Shown here: positions 23,091-36,361 of the stretch, piece after piece
Position numbering within the stretch: position 1 is the first letter of the stretch
How the letters are laid out: each line of letters starts with the position of its first letter
Assembly (NCBI GenBank): GCA_945910005.1
Contig: OX246745.1
Span: forward strand, 39,821,919-39,885,918
Reading direction: 5' to 3'
Source: Isoperla grammatica
Taxonomy: Eukaryota; Arthropoda; Insecta; Plecoptera; Perlodidae
Length of the DNA stretch: 64,000 nucleotides
The notes under the pieces: model-generated
What the model was told of the DNA's origin: nothing
Database searches by the model: none
The model's input: only the letters and a program-made list of their open reading frames with translations
Made by a program: the position numbers and the translations under genes

Positions 23091-23566
23091 GTGATGCTAT
23101 GCGATACAACTGAATGTTATTGTGTACCCAGATAGGCAAGACATAAAGCTGCTGTCTAGTGAACTGCAAGCGGATAGCCATACAGTGATGCTATGTCATA
23201 CAACTGAATGTTATTGTGTACCCAGATAGGCAAGACATAAAGCTGCTGTCTAGTGAACTGCAAGCGGATAGCCATACAGTGATGCTATGTCATACAACTG
23301 AATGTTATTGTGTACCCAGATAGGCAAGACATAAAGCTGCTGTCTAGTGAACTGCAAGCGGATAGCCATACAGTGATGCTATGTCATACAACTGAATGTT
23401 ATTGTGTACCCAGATAGGCAAGACATAAATCTGCTGTCTATAGTGATATGCAAGCGGATAGCCATACAGTGATGCTATGTCATACAACTGAATGTTATTG
23501 TGTACCCAGATAGGCAAGACATAAATCTGCTGTCTATAGTGATATGCAAGCGGATAGCCATACAGT
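23091..23566. repeat. 94-96-bp minisatellite, 5 copies
   Basis: GTGATGCTATG starts at 23091, 23185, 23279, 23373 and 23469. The last two units carry TCTATAGTGATATGC instead of TCTAGTGAACTGC. Directly abuts the 52-bp array. Confidence 0.95.
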
Positions 23567-23696
23567 AAACAATGACGACACGTATAATACCATGATTGTA
23601 TGCATAAAAACAAGAGTACTGACAGTAATGTGCCCTGTAAATATTCATGAGAGCCGGAGCTGGTGCGGCACTTACACGTGGCCGTGCAAGGAATCA

Positions 23697-23760
23697 TCAC
23701 CTGACGATGAGGGTTGATAGATGAAGATGAAGGACCATGCGTGATTCGAGCCCACTTCCG
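23697..23760 (-). mobile_element. tRNA-derived SINE fragment, minus strand
   Basis: On the minus strand GGGCTCGAATCACGC is followed by TTCATCTTCATCTATCAACC, CTCATCG. Third copy of the family at 1738; it sits just left of the 60-bp array. Confidence 0.5.
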
Positions 23761-23780
23761 TAACAGCTACACACTTACGC

Positions 23781-25340
23781 CTTACGCCCCAACTGAATGA
23801 GCTACTGCGGATAGTAACGTCTGCTTACGCCAGCTTACGGCTTACGCCCCAACTGAATGAGCTACTGCGGATAGTAACGTCTGCTTACGCCAGCTTACGC
23901 CTTACGCCCCAACTGTATGAGCTACTGCGGATAGTAACGTCTGCTTACGCCAGCTTACGGCTTACGCCCCAACTGAATGAGCTACTGCGGATAGTAACGT
24001 CTGCTTACGCCAGCTTACGGCTTACGCCCCAACTGTATGAGCTACTGCGGATAGTAACGTCTGCTTACGCCAGCTTACGGCTTACGCCCCAACTGAATGA
24101 GCTACTGCGGATAGTAACGTCTGCTTACGCCAGCTTACGCCTTACGCCCCAAGTGTATGAGCTACTGCGGATAGTAACGTCTGCTTACGCCAGCTTACGC
24201 CTTACGCCCCAAGTGTATGAGCTACTGCGGATAGTAACGTCTGCTTACGCCAGCTTACGGCTTACGCCCCAACTGTATGAGCTACTACGGATAGTAACGT
24301 CTGCTTACGCCAGCTTACGGCTTACGCCCCAAGTGTATGAGCTACTGCGGATAGTAACGTCTGCTTACGCCAGCTTACGGCTTACGCCCCAACTGTATGA
24401 GCTACTACGGATAGTAACGTCTGCTTACGCCAGCTTACGGCTTACGCCCCAAGTGTATGAGCTACTGCGGATAGTAACGTCTGCTTACGCCAGCTTACGC
24501 CTTACGCCCCAAGTGTATGAGCTACTGCGGATAGTAACGTCTGCTTACGCCAGCTTACGGCTTACGCCCCAACTGAATGAGCTACTGCGGATAGTAACGT
24601 CTGCTTACGCCAGCTTACGGCTTACGCCCCAACTGTATGAGCTACTGCGGATAGTAACGTCTGCTTACGCCAGCTTACGGCTTACGCCCCAACTGAATGA
24701 GCTACTGCGGATAGTAACGTCTGCTTACGCCAGCTTACGCCTTACGCCCCAAGTGTATGAGCTACTGCGGATAGTAACGTCTGCTTACGCCAGCTTACGG
24801 CTTACGCCCCAAGTGTATGAGCTACTGCGGATAGTAACGTCTGCTTACGCCAGCTTACAGCTTACGCCCCAAGTGTATGAGCTACTGCGGATAGTAACGT
24901 CTGCTTACGCCAGCTTACGGCTTACGCCCCAACTGAATGAGCTACTGCGGATAGTAACGTCTGCTTACGCCAGCTTACGGCTTACGCCCCAAGTGTATGA
25001 GCTACTGCGGATAGTAACGTCTGCTTACGCCAGCTTACGCCTTACGCCCCAACTGAATGAGCTACTGCGGATAGTTACGTCTGCTTACGCCAGCTTACGG
25101 CTTACGCCCCAAGTGTATGAGCTACTGCGGATAGTAACGTCTGCTTACGCCAGCTTACGGCTTACGCCCCAAGTGTATGAGCTACTGCGGATAGTAACGT
25201 CTGCTTACGCCAGCTTACGGCTTACGCCCCAACTGTATGAGCTACTGCGGATAGTAACGTCTGCTTACGCCAGCTTACAGCTTACGCCCCAAGTGTATGA
25301 GCTACTGCGGATAGTAACGTCTGCTTACGCCAGCTTACGG
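23781..25340. repeat. 60-bp minisatellite, 26 copies
   Basis: Exact 60-bp period (CTTACGCCCCAACTGAATGA and so on). Four sites vary independently: AACTG/AAGTG, GAATGA/GTATGA, TACGG/TACGC/TACAG and CTGCGG/CTACGG. A + strand frame of 403 codons results from the length being divisible by 3. Confidence 0.97.
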
Positions 25341-25596
25341 CTTTTGAGTCGGTCTCTAAAATAGGGGTATTTTCGATAGGCTTCACGTATTGACGTCATC
25401 TATGCTGTTAAGGAAGTCGAACTATGCTTAAAATTTGCAAAGTAAATTTCAATTTTAAGCCTGTCTGAACAAATGCATCTAGCTTTATATAACATTCATG
25501 TAGCTTCTGATACAACCTACACATTCAATTTGATCGTTATGCTATTAGTTATTCATTATTAACACTTGATCACGCCTTCATGATTCTTGTTGTCGC

Positions 25597-26385
25597 AACA
25601 CTATGATATATGCCTACAACACTATGATGTATGCCTACAACACTATGAAGTATGCCTACAACACTATGATGTATGCCTACAATACTATGATGTATGCCTA
25701 CAACACTATGATGTATGCCTACAACACTATGAAGTATGCCTACAACACTATGAAGTATGCCTACAACACTATGATGTATGCCTACAACACTATGATGTAT
25801 GCCTACAACACTATGAAGTATGCCTACAACACTATGAAGTATGCCTACAACACTATGATGTATGCCTACAACACTATGAAGTATGCCTACAACACTATGA
25901 TGTATGCCTACAACACTATGATGTATGCCTACAACACTATGATGTATGCCTACAACACTATGAAGTATGCCTACAACACTATGATGTATTTCTACAACAC
26001 TATGAAGTATGCCTACAACACTATGATGTATTTCTACAACACTATAATGTATGGCAACAACATTATGATGTATGCCTACAATACTATGATGTATGTCTAC
26101 AACACTATCATGTATGGCAACAACATTATGATGTATGCCTACAATACTATGATGTATGCCTACAACACTATGATGTATGCCTACAACACTTTGATGTATG
26201 TCTACAACACTATCATGTATGGCAACAACATTATGATGTATGCCTACAATACTATGATGTATGCCTACAACACTATGATGTATGCCTACAACACTATCAT
26301 GTATGGCAACAACATTATGATGTATGCCTCAGCACTATGATGTATGCCTACAACACTATGATGTATGTCTACAACACTAACACTA
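25597..26385. repeat. 21-bp minisatellite, ~37 copies
   Basis: Unit TACAACACTATGATGTATGCC with GATG/GAAG and GCC/TTC/GGC variants. In the right third a composite block (CATGTATGGCAACAACATTA) recurs, indicating higher-order duplication. Confidence 0.95.
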
Positions 26386-27348
26386 TCAGGTTAGTGTGTT
26401 TAAGTTACGAAATAGGATAGTTATGCAATAGTGACACATCAAAATATTCATGCAAATATGCCCTGTCAAATGTCCATAAAATACGGCACTTTATCTATGT
26501 GAAGTACCTCATAGTGTTGGTTGGTTGGACATCGTGCAACTATATCTACTTGCGGAACTATATTGACGAGCACGAGCATACTATTGACTGTCAACCCGTT
26601 ATGCCTTCTCTAAATGAAATGTTTTCTTTTTGTAATTTATGAGATGATTTAGTCATTTTACCTCAACGTCTGTCTGCACATACACTCCACTAGTGCGCAT
26701 ATGCGTCACGGAAGTTATATTTGTGGTTTCAGGTAATCACGAAACAAATGTATGTCTATGCTTGAAGTCGCAAATACTTAGATGGAATAAAAACTTGCCT
26801 TAGTTAAATAAAAAATAAATTCACATTTAGAGTCTACCTACTCAGTAACGAAACTGAATTTCAGTGGGGACTTTAATTTAAATTACACTGGATACCAGTA
26901 CCACCCACATGTGATACGGATTAACCAGCTCTGTCCGTCGTACGACTACGAGAGTCGGCATTCAACAATAATCAACAACACGGGCGCCACCAGGATATTT
27001 TTCAAGAGGGGGCAAAGTGAAATAACAATTTCCATCTGGGTGGAAAGGGGGTGGGGGCGGGAGCTCCCAATTTGCCCCGCAGGGTTTTTTTTGATTTTCA
27101 ACACTTTTTAACCGATTTTTTTATGTTCTAGTAGGTTCTGAATGCAATGAATTGAACCACGTACACTAACTACTTCGTACGTAGGCCTACTATATGACAT
27201 GTAAATCATCAAAACGTATATGAACAATATCGATTGACATATGAATGGTAACTGGCCCGTCTGGCCGTGATAAAATGCAATATAAGTTCAAAAACCGTAA
27301 AAAAACTGTAAAAATGAATGAGTAGCAAGCTAGCTAGCGAGCACGGGA
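26386..27348. other. Spacer between the 21-bp and giant arrays
   Basis: Contains a half copy of the foldback family (26828-26872) and a GGCGCCACCAGG plus G-rich stretch near 26988-27060 that resembles transposon ends. No gene. Confidence 0.45.
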
Positions 27349-30300
27349 CTAGTGGTGCTGGGCCGCGAGGTGGCGTGGTCATATTGCCCCCGCTCGGAAC
27401 AGTCAGTCAGTGGTGCTGGGCCGCGAGGTGGCGTGGTCATATTGCCCCCGCTCGGAACAGTCAGTCAGTGGTGCTGGGCCGCGAGGTGGCGTGGTCATAT
27501 TGCCCCCGCTCGGAACAGTCAGTCAGTGGTGCTGGGCCGCGAGGTGGCGTGGTCATATTGCCCCCGCTAGGAACAGTCAGTAGTGGTGCTGGGCCGCGAG
27601 GTGGCGTGGTCATATTGCCCCCGCTCGGAACAGTCAGTCAGTGGTGCTGGGCCGCGAGGTGGCGTGGTCATATTGCCCCCGCTAGGAACAGTCAGTGGTG
27701 CTGGGCCGCGAGGTGGCGTGGTCATATTGCCCCCGCTCGGAACAGTCAGTGGTGCTGGGCCGCGAGGTGGCGTGGTCATATTGCCCCCGCTCGGAACAGT
27801 CAGTGGTGCTGGGCCGCGAGGTGGCGTGGTCATATTGCCCCCGCTCGGAACAGTCAGTGGTGCTGGGCCGCGAGGTGGCGTGGTCATATTGCCCCCGCTC
27901 GGAACAGTCAGTCAGTGGTGCTGGGCCGCGAGGTGGCGTGGTCATATTGCCCCCGCTCGGAACAGTCAGTCAGTGGTGCTGGGCCGCGAGGTGGCGTGGT
28001 CATATTGCCCCCGCTCGGAACAGTCAGTCAGTGGCGCTGGGCCGCGAGGTGGCGTGGTCATATTACCCCCGCTCGGAACAGTCAGTCAGTGGTGCTGGGC
28101 CGCGAGGTGGCGTGGTCATATTGCCCCCGCTCGGAACAGTCAGTGGTGCTGGGCCGCGAGGTGGCGTGGTCATATTGCCCCCGCTCGGAACAGTCAGTCA
28201 GTGGTGCTGGGCCGCGAGGTTGCGTGGTCATATTGCCCCCGCTCGGAACAGTCAGTCAGTGGTGCTGGGCCGCGAGGTGGCGTGGTCATATTACCCCCGC
28301 TCGGAACAGTCAGTCAGTGGTGCTGGGCCGCGAGGTGGCGTGGTCATATTACCCCCGCTCGGAACAGTCAGTCAGTGGTGCTGGGCCGCGAGGTGGCGTG
28401 GTCATATTACCCCCGCTCGGAACAGTCAGTCAGTGGCGCTGGGCCGCGAGGTGGCGTGGTCATATTACCCCCGCTCGGAACAGTCAGTAGTGGTGCTGGG
28501 CCGCGAGGTGGCGTGGTCATATTGCCCCCGCTCGGAACAGTCAGTAGTGGTGCTGGGCCGCGAGGTGGCGTGGTCATATTGCCCCCGCTCGCAACAGTCA
28601 GTGGTGCTGGGCCGCGAGGTGGCGTTGTCATATTGCCCCCGCTCGGAACAGTCAGTGGTGCTGGGCCGCGAGGTGGCGTTGTCATATTGCCCCCGCTCGG
28701 AACAGTCAGTAAGTGGTGCTGGGCCGCGAGGTGGCGTTGTCATATTGCCCCCGCTCGGAACAGTCAGTGGTGCTGGGCCGCGAGGTGGCGTGGTCATATT
28801 GCCCCCGCTCGGAACAGTCAGTGGTGCTGGGGCCGCGAGGTGGCGTGGTCATATTACCCCCGCTCGGAACAGTCAGTCAGTGGCGCTGGGCCGCGAGGTG
28901 GCGTGGTCATATTACCCCCGCTCGGAACAGTCAGTAGTGGTGCTGGGCCGCGAGGTGGCGTGGTCATATTGCCCCCGCTCGGAACAGTCAGTAGTGGTGC
29001 TGGGCCGCGAGGTGGCGTGGTCATATTGCCCCCGCTCGGAACAGTCAGTGGTGCTGGGCCGCGAGGTGGCGTTGTCATATTGCCCCCGCTCGGAACAGTC
29101 AGTCAGTGGTGCTGGGCCGCGAGGTGGCGTGGTCATATTGCCCCCGCTAGGAACAGTCAGTGGTGCTGGGCCGCGAGGTGGCGTGGTCATATTGCCCCCG
29201 CTCGGAACAGTCAGTAGTGGTGCTGGGCCGCGAGGTGGCGTGGTCATATTGCCCCCGCTCGGAACAGTCAGTGGTGCTGGGCCGCGAGGTGGCGTTGTCA
29301 TATTGCCCCCGCTCGGAACAGTCAGTCAGTGGTGCTGGGCCGCGAGGTGGCGTGGTCATATTGCCCCCGCTAGGAACAGTCAGTGGTGCTGGGGCCGCGA
29401 GGTGGCGTGGTCATATTGCCCCCGCTCGGAACAGTCAGTCAGTAGTGGTGCTGGGCCGCGAGGTGGCGTGGTCATATTGCCCCCGCTAGGAACAGTCAGT
29501 CAGTGGTGCTGGGCCGCGAGGTGGCGTGGTCATATTGCCCCCGCTCGGAACAGTCAGTAGTGGTGCTGGGCCGCGAGGTGGCGTGGTCATATTGCCCCCG
29601 CTCGGAACAGTCAGTCAGTGGTGCTGGGCCGCGAGGTGGCGTGGTCATATTGCCCCCGCTCGGAACAGTCAGTCAGTGGTGCTGGGCCGCGAGGTGGCGT
29701 GGTCATATTGCCCCCGCTCGGAACAGTCAGTCAGTGCAGCTGGGCCGCGAGGTGGCGTGGTCATATTGCCCCCGCTCGGAACAGTCAGTCAGTGGTGCTG
29801 GGCCGCGAGGTGGCGTGGTCATATTGCCCCCGCTCGGAACAGTCAGTCAGTGGTGCTGGGCCGCGAGGTGGCGTGGTCATATTGCCCCCGCTAGGAACAG
29901 TCAGTAGTGGTGCTGGGCCGCGAGGTGGCGTGGTCATATTGCCCCCGCTCGGAACAGTCAGTCAGTGGTGCTGGGCCGCGAGGTGGCGTGGTCATATTGC
30001 CCCCGCTAGGAACAGTCAGTGGTGCTGGGCCGCGAGGTGGCGTGGTCATATTGCCCCCGCTCGGAACAGTCAGTGGTGCTGGGCCGCGAGGTGGCGTGGT
30101 CATATTGCCCCCGCTCGGAACAGTCAGTGGTGCTGGGCCGCGAGGTGGCGTGGTCATATTGCCCCCGCTCGGAACAGTCAGTGGTGCTGGGCCGCGAGGT
30201 GGCGTGGTCATATTGCCCCCGCTCGGAACAGTCAGTCAGTGGTGCTGGGCCGCGAGGTGGCGTGGTCATATTGCCCCCGCTCGGAACAGTCAGTCAGTGG

Positions 30301-33300
30301 TGCTGGGCCGCGAGGTGGCGTGGTCATATTGCCCCCGCTCGGAACAGTCAGTCAGTGGCGCTGGGCCGCGAGGTGGCGTGGTCATATTACCCCCGCTCGG
30401 AACAGTCAGTCAGTGGTGCTGGGCCGCGAGGTGGCGTGGTCATATTGCCCCCGCTCGGAACAGTCAGTGGTGCTGGGCCGCGAGGTGGCGTGGTCATATT
30501 GCCCCCGCTCGGAACAGTCAGTCAGTGGTGCTGGGCCGCGAGGTGGCGTGGTCATATTGCCCCCGCTCGGAACAGTCAGTCAGTGGTGCTGGGCCGCGAG
30601 GTGGCGTGGTCATATTACCCCCGCTCGGAACAGTCAGTCAGTGGTGCTGGGCCGCGAGGTGGCGTGGTCATATTGCCCCCGCTCGGAACAGTCAGTCAGT
30701 GGTGCTGGGCCGCGAGGTGGCGTGGTCATATTGCCCCCGCTCGGAACAGTCAGTCAGTGGTGCTGGGCCGCGAGGTGGCGTGGTCATATTGCCCCCGCTC
30801 GGAACAGTCAGTCAGTGGTGCTGGGCCGCGAGGTGGCGTGGTCATATTACCCCCGCTCGGAACAGTCAGTCAGTGGTGCTGGGCCGCGAGGTGGCGTGGT
30901 CATATTGCCCCCGCTCGGAACAGTCAGTCAGTGGTGCTGGGCCGCGAGGTGGCGTGGTCATATTGCCCCCGCTAGGATCAGTCAGTGGTGCTGGGCCGCG
31001 AGGTGGCGTGGTCATATTGCCCCCGCTCGGAACAGTCAGTGGTGCTGGGCCGCGAGGTGGCGTGGTCATATTGCCCCCGCTCGGAACAGTCAGTGGTGCT
31101 GGGCCGCGAGGTGGCGTGGTCATATTGCCCCCGCTCGGAACAGTCAGTGGTGCTGGGCCGCGAGGTGGCGTGGTCATATTGCCCCCGCTCGGAACAGTCA
31201 GTCAGTGGTGCTGGGCCGCGAGGTGGCGTGGTCATATTGCCCCCGCTCGGAACAGTCAGTCAGTGGTGCTGGGCCGCGAGGTGGCGTGGTCATATTGCCC
31301 CCGCTAGGAACAGTCAGTGGTGCTGGGCCGCGAGGTGGCGTGGTCATATTGCCCCCGCTCGGAACAGTCAGTGGTGCTGGGCCGCGAGGTGGCGTGGTCA
31401 TATTGCCCCCGCTCGGAACAGTCAGTGGTGCTGGGCCGCGAGGTGGCGTGGTCATATTGCCCCCGCTCGGAACAGTCAGTGGTGCTGGGCCGCGAGGTGG
31501 CGTGGTCATATTGCCCCCGCTCGGAACAGTCAGTCAGTGGTGCTGGGCCGCGAGGTGGCGTGGTCATATTGCCCCCGCTCGGAACAGTCAGTCAGTGGTG
31601 CTGGGCCGCGAGGTGGCGTGGTCATATTGCCCCCGCTCGGAACAGTCAGTCAGTGGCGCTGGGCCGCGAGGTGGCGTGGTCATATTACCCCCGCTCGGAA
31701 CAGTCAGTCAGTGGTGCTGGGCCGCGAGGTGGCGTGGTCATATTGCCCCCGCTCGGAACAGTCAGTGGTGCTGGGCCGCGAGGTGGCGTGGTCATATTGC
31801 CCCCGCTCGGAACAGTCAGTCAGTGGTGCTGGGCCGCGAGGTGGCGTGGTCATATTGCCCCCGCTCGGAACAGTCAGTCAGTGGTGCTGGGCCGCGAGGT
31901 GGCGTGGTCATATTACCCCCGCTCGGAACAGTCAGTCAGTGGCGCTGGGCCGCGAGGTGGCGTGGTCATATTGCCCCCGCTCGGAACAGTCAGTCAGTGG
32001 TGCTGGGCCGCGAGGTGGCGTGGTCATATTGCCCCCGCTCGGAACAGTCAGTCAGTGGTGCTGGGCCGCGAGGTGGCGTGGTCATATTGCCCCCGCTCGG
32101 AACAGTCAGTCAGTGGTGCTGGGCCGCGAGGTGGCGTGGTCATATTGCCCCCGCTCGGAACAGTCAGTCAGTGGTGCTGGGCCGCGAGGTGGCGTGGTCA
32201 TATTGCCCCCGCTCGGAACAGTCAGTCAGTGGTGCTGGGCCGCGAGGTGGCGTGGTCATATTGCCCCCGCTAGGAAAAGTCAGTAGTGGTGCTGGGCCGC
32301 GAGGTGGCGTGGTCATATTGCCCCCGCTCGGAACAGTCAGTCAGTGGTGCTGGGCCGCGAGGTGGCGTGGTCATATTGCCCCCGCTAGGAACAGTCAGTG
32401 GTGCTGGGCCGCGAGGTGGCGTGGTCATATTGCCCCCGCTCGGAACAGTCAGTGGTGCTGGGCCGCGAGGTGGCGTGGTCATATTGCCCCCGCTCGGAAC
32501 AGTCAGTGGTGCTGGGCCGCGAGGTGGCGTGGTCATATTGCCCCCGCTCGGAACAGTCAGTGGTGCTGGGCCGCGAGGTGGCGTGGTCATATTGCCCCCG
32601 CTCGGAACAGTCAGTCAGTGGTGCTGGGCCGCGAGGTGGCGTGGTCATATTGCCCCCGCTCGGAACAGTCAGTCAGTGGTGCTGGGCCGCGAGGTGGCGT
32701 GGTCATATTGCCCCCGCTCGGAACAGTCAGTCAGTGGCGCTGGGCCGCGAGGTGGCGTGGTCATATTACCCCCGCTCGGAACAGTCAGTCAGTGGTGCTG
32801 GGCCGCGAGGTGGCGTGGTCATATTGCCCCCGCTCGGAACAGTCAGTGGTGCTGGGCCGCGAGGTGGCGTGGTCATATTGCCCCCGCTCGGAACAGTCAG
32901 TCAGTGGTGCTGGGCCGCGAGGTGGCGTGGTCATATTGCCCCCGCTCGGAACAGTCAGTCAGTGGTGCTGGGCCGCGAGGTGGCGTGGTCATATTACCCC
33001 CGCTCGGAACAGTCAGTCAGTGGTGCTGGGCCGCGAGGTGGCGTGGTCATATTACCCCCGCTCGGAACAGTCAGTCAGTGGTGCTGGGCCGCGAGGTGGC
33101 GTGGTCATATTACCCCCGCTCGGAACAGTCAGTCAGTGGCGCTGGGCCGCGAGGTGGCGTGGTCATATTGCCCCCGCTCGGAACAGTCAGTAGTGGTGCT
33201 GGGCCGCGAGGTGGCGTGGTCATATTGCCCCCGCTCGGAACAGTCAGTAGTGGTGCTGGGCCGCGAGGTGGCGTGGTCATATTGCCCCCGCTCGGAACAG

Positions 33301-34950
33301 TCAGTGGTGCTGGGCCGCGAGGTGGCGTTGTCATATTGCCCCCGCTCGGAACAGTCAGTGGTGCTGGGCCGCGAGGTGGCGTTGTCATTTTGCCCCCGCT
33401 CGGAACAGTCAGTAAGTGGTGCTGGGCCGCGAGGTGGCGTTGTCATATTGCCCCCGCTCGGAACAGTCAGTGGTGCTGGGCCGCGAGGTGGCGTGGTCAT
33501 ATTACCCCCGCTCGGAACAGTCAGTCAGTGGCGCTGGGCCGCGAGGTGGCGTGGTCATATTACCCCCGCTCGGAACAGTCAGTAGTGGTGCTGGGCCGCG
33601 AGGTGGCGTGGTCATATTGCCCCCGCTCGGAACAGTCAGTAGTGGTGCTGGGCCGCGAGGTGGCGTGGTCATATTGCCCCCGCTCGAAACAGTCAGTGGT
33701 GCTGGGCCGCGAGGTGGCGTTGTCATATTGCCCCCGCTCGGAACAGTCAGTCAGTGGTGCTGGGCCGCGAGGTGGCGTGGTCATATTGCCCCCGCTAGGA
33801 ACAGTCAGTGGTGCTGGGCCGCGAGGTGGCGTGGTCATATTGCCCCCGCTCGGAACAGTCAGTCAGTAGTGGTGCTGGGCCGCGAGGTGGCGTGGTCATA
33901 TTGCCCCCGCTCGGAACAGTCAGTGGTGCTGGGCCGCGAGGTGGCGTGGTCATATTGCCCCCGCTCGGAACAGTCAGTCAGTGGTGCTGGGCCGCGAGGT
34001 GGCGTGGTCATATTGCCCCCGCTAGGAACAGTCAGTAGTGGTGCTGGGCCGCGAGGTGGCGTGGTCATATTGCCCCCGCTCGGAACAGTCAGTCAGTAGT
34101 GCTGGGCCGCGAGGTGGCGTGGTCATATTGCCCCCGCTAGGAACAGTCAGTAGTGGTGCTGGGCCGCGAGGTGGCGTGGTCATATTGCCCCCGCTCGGAA
34201 CAGTCAGTGGTGCTGGGCCGCGAGGTGGCGTTGTCATATTGCCCCCGCTCGGAACAGTCAGTCAGTGGTGCTGGGCCGCGAGGTGGCGTGGTCATATTGC
34301 CCCCGCTAGGAACAGTCAGTGGTGCTGGGCCGCGAGGTGGCGTGGTCATATTGCCCCCGCTCGGAACAGTCAGTCAGTAGTGGTGCTGGGCCGCGAGGTG
34401 GCGTGGTCATATTGCCCCCGCTCGGAACAGTCAGTCAGTGGTGCTGGGGCTGCGAGGGGGCGTGGTCATACTGCCCCCGCTCGGAACAGTCAGTAGTGGT
34501 GCTGGGCCGCGAGGTGGCGTGGTCATATTGCCCCCGCTCGGAACAGTCAGTCAGTGGTGCTGGGCCGCGAGGTGGCGTGGTCATATTGCCCCCGCTAGGA
34601 ACAGTCAGTGGTGCTGGGCCGCGAGGTGGCGTGGTCATATTGCCCCCGCTAGGAACAGTCAGTAGTGGTGCTGGGCCGCGAGGTGGCGTGGTCATATTGC
34701 CCCCGCTCGGAACAGTCAGTCAGTGGTGCTGGGCCGCGAGGTGGCGTGGTCATATTGCCCCCGCTCGGAACAGTCAGTCAGTGGTGCTGGGCCGCGAGGT
34801 GGCGTGGTCATATTGCCCCCGCTCGGAACAGTCAGTGGTGCTGGGCCGCGAGGTGGCGTGGTCATATTGCCCCCGCTCGGAACAGTCAGTCAGTGGTGCT
34901 GGGCAGCGAGGTGGCGTGGTCATATTGCCCCCGCTCGGAACAGTCACTGG
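27349..34950. repeat. Giant 54-61-bp minisatellite, ~7.6 kb, roughly 135 copies
   Basis: Core unit GTGGTGCTGGGCCGCGAGGT plus GGCGTGGTCATATTGCCCC and CGCTCGGAACAGTCA. Unit lengths of 54, 57, 58 and 61 bp come from extra GTCA or GTA at the junction. Variants (GCTAGGAAC, GGCGCTGGG, ATTACCCCC, GGCGTTGTC) occur in blocks repeated over 1-2.4 kb. All + frames run open for up to 1191 codons because the unit has no forward stop and its length rotates frame. No coding signal. Confidence 0.97.
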
Positions 34951-35689
34951 TGCATTGATTTAACTTATCGGATCGCGTTGAAATTAACATATTAGAGAAA
35001 GGACGAATTGGCTATTGAATTTAAATTATTTTTTTATTTTTATTTTATTTTTGATTTACATACTTCATATGAAATGGCGCATATTGCGCGCGGCGTATCG
35101 TTTATAGATAGCCAGATTAATTTTAAAATTCCTGAAATTCAGGGAGGAGGGGGGGGGGGGGGGCAAGTGCCCCCCCCTCTTGATACCCATGATCAATGTC
35201 CATGTCCATGTCCATGTCCACATAGATCCCAGCCTTGTGTTGTAAAAGTGTAAAAGTAAAACTAGGCGCAAGCCACCATGACACCACCCGACCGAAAACG
35301 GTAATTCTTAAAACAGCAACATGCAGACTTTCTTTTATCTTCCTTTCAAAAAAATACGGGCTACTGTAATTTGTGTAGTTACTAACGTATCGAACATCAG
35401 GTGTTATAGTTGTATTTAAAATGTCAGTTGCCGAAAGGTCAAGTTCTGTACAACTTACTGTACAGGGATGGTTTTGAAGCAGACCGTAAAACTAGGGTAT
35501 AAACATCCCCCGGGTATGATTGGACACAGTACAACAGGGATCTGGGGGGCAGGCCCCCAGTCAATCAGGGTTCTCCGAGACTTAGAGTGGGATTGGAGTG
35601 TTTTGACGAGGTTTAGGCATGTTTTGTTAATACCGGTGACTGGTGAGATTGTTGGATTGCCAACATACTATAATATTCTATGACTTGGA

Positions 35690-35851
35690 ACACATAAAAA
35701 CAAATACAAACATGTATTTGTGAAATTTTCAGAGATACGAATTAATTCACGAGTTTTTAAGGAGTAGCCTACGTTACGAAATAATACCGGAACGCGCGTT
35801 CGGGTTTCGGAAATGGAATCGGAACTGCGTTCCGGCTAAAATTAACCCCTG
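35690..35851. mobile_element. Partial inverted copy of the 49319 hAT family
   Basis: Reads as the reverse complement of 49319 to about 49490. It includes the ...ATTAACCCCTG terminus (inverse of CAGGGGTTAAT) and the GGAACGCGCGTTC motif. The other end is not found, so it is probably truncated. Confidence 0.7.
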
Positions 35852-36053
35852 GTGTTATCCAACAGTTTTTTCAGTCGTAAGGCGAATTCGGGATATACTC
35901 CTCTGCTAGTCCCTTATAGTAACTATCATACATATATCAGATACTTATGTACTGCCCTTTTGATGCCATCATGCCATTTTGCATGAGTCTCATTAGTGAC
36001 GGCCGCTTTTAGGAATTTCTAGGTGTCAAACCAAAGGTCGTTAATGAACCCGT

Positions 36054-36361
36054 TTGAAGTACATGGTATTAACTAGAAGTACATGGTATGAACTAGAAGT
36101 ACATGGTATGAACTAGAAGTACATGGTATGAACTAGAAGTACATGGTATGAACTAGAAGTACATGGTATGAACTAGAAGTGCATGGTATGAACTAGAAGT
36201 ACATGGTATGAACTAGAAGTACATGGTATGAACTAGAAGTACATGGTATGAACTAGAAGTACATGGTATGAACTAGAAGTACATGGTATGAACTAGAAGT
36301 GCATGGTATGAACTAGAAGTACATGGTATGAACTAGAAGTACATGGTATGAACTAGAAGTA
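36054..36361. repeat. 20-bp minisatellite, 15 copies
   Basis: Exact 20-bp period of AGAAGTACATGGTATGAACT with rare GTGCATGG variants. Confidence 0.97.

Noticed and set aside
24153..25364. 403-codon + strand frame with a 20-residue repeat
   Set aside because: Product of the 60-bp array. Variants include both silent and replacement changes without bias that I can see.
25587..26420. 277-codon frame rich in YDVCLQH
   Set aside because: 21-bp array read in one of two open frames.
29618..33193. Open reading frame of 1191 codons on the + strand
   Set aside because: It is the giant minisatellite read through; all three + frames are open because the unit has no forward stop and rotates frame. No non-repetitive domain is present.
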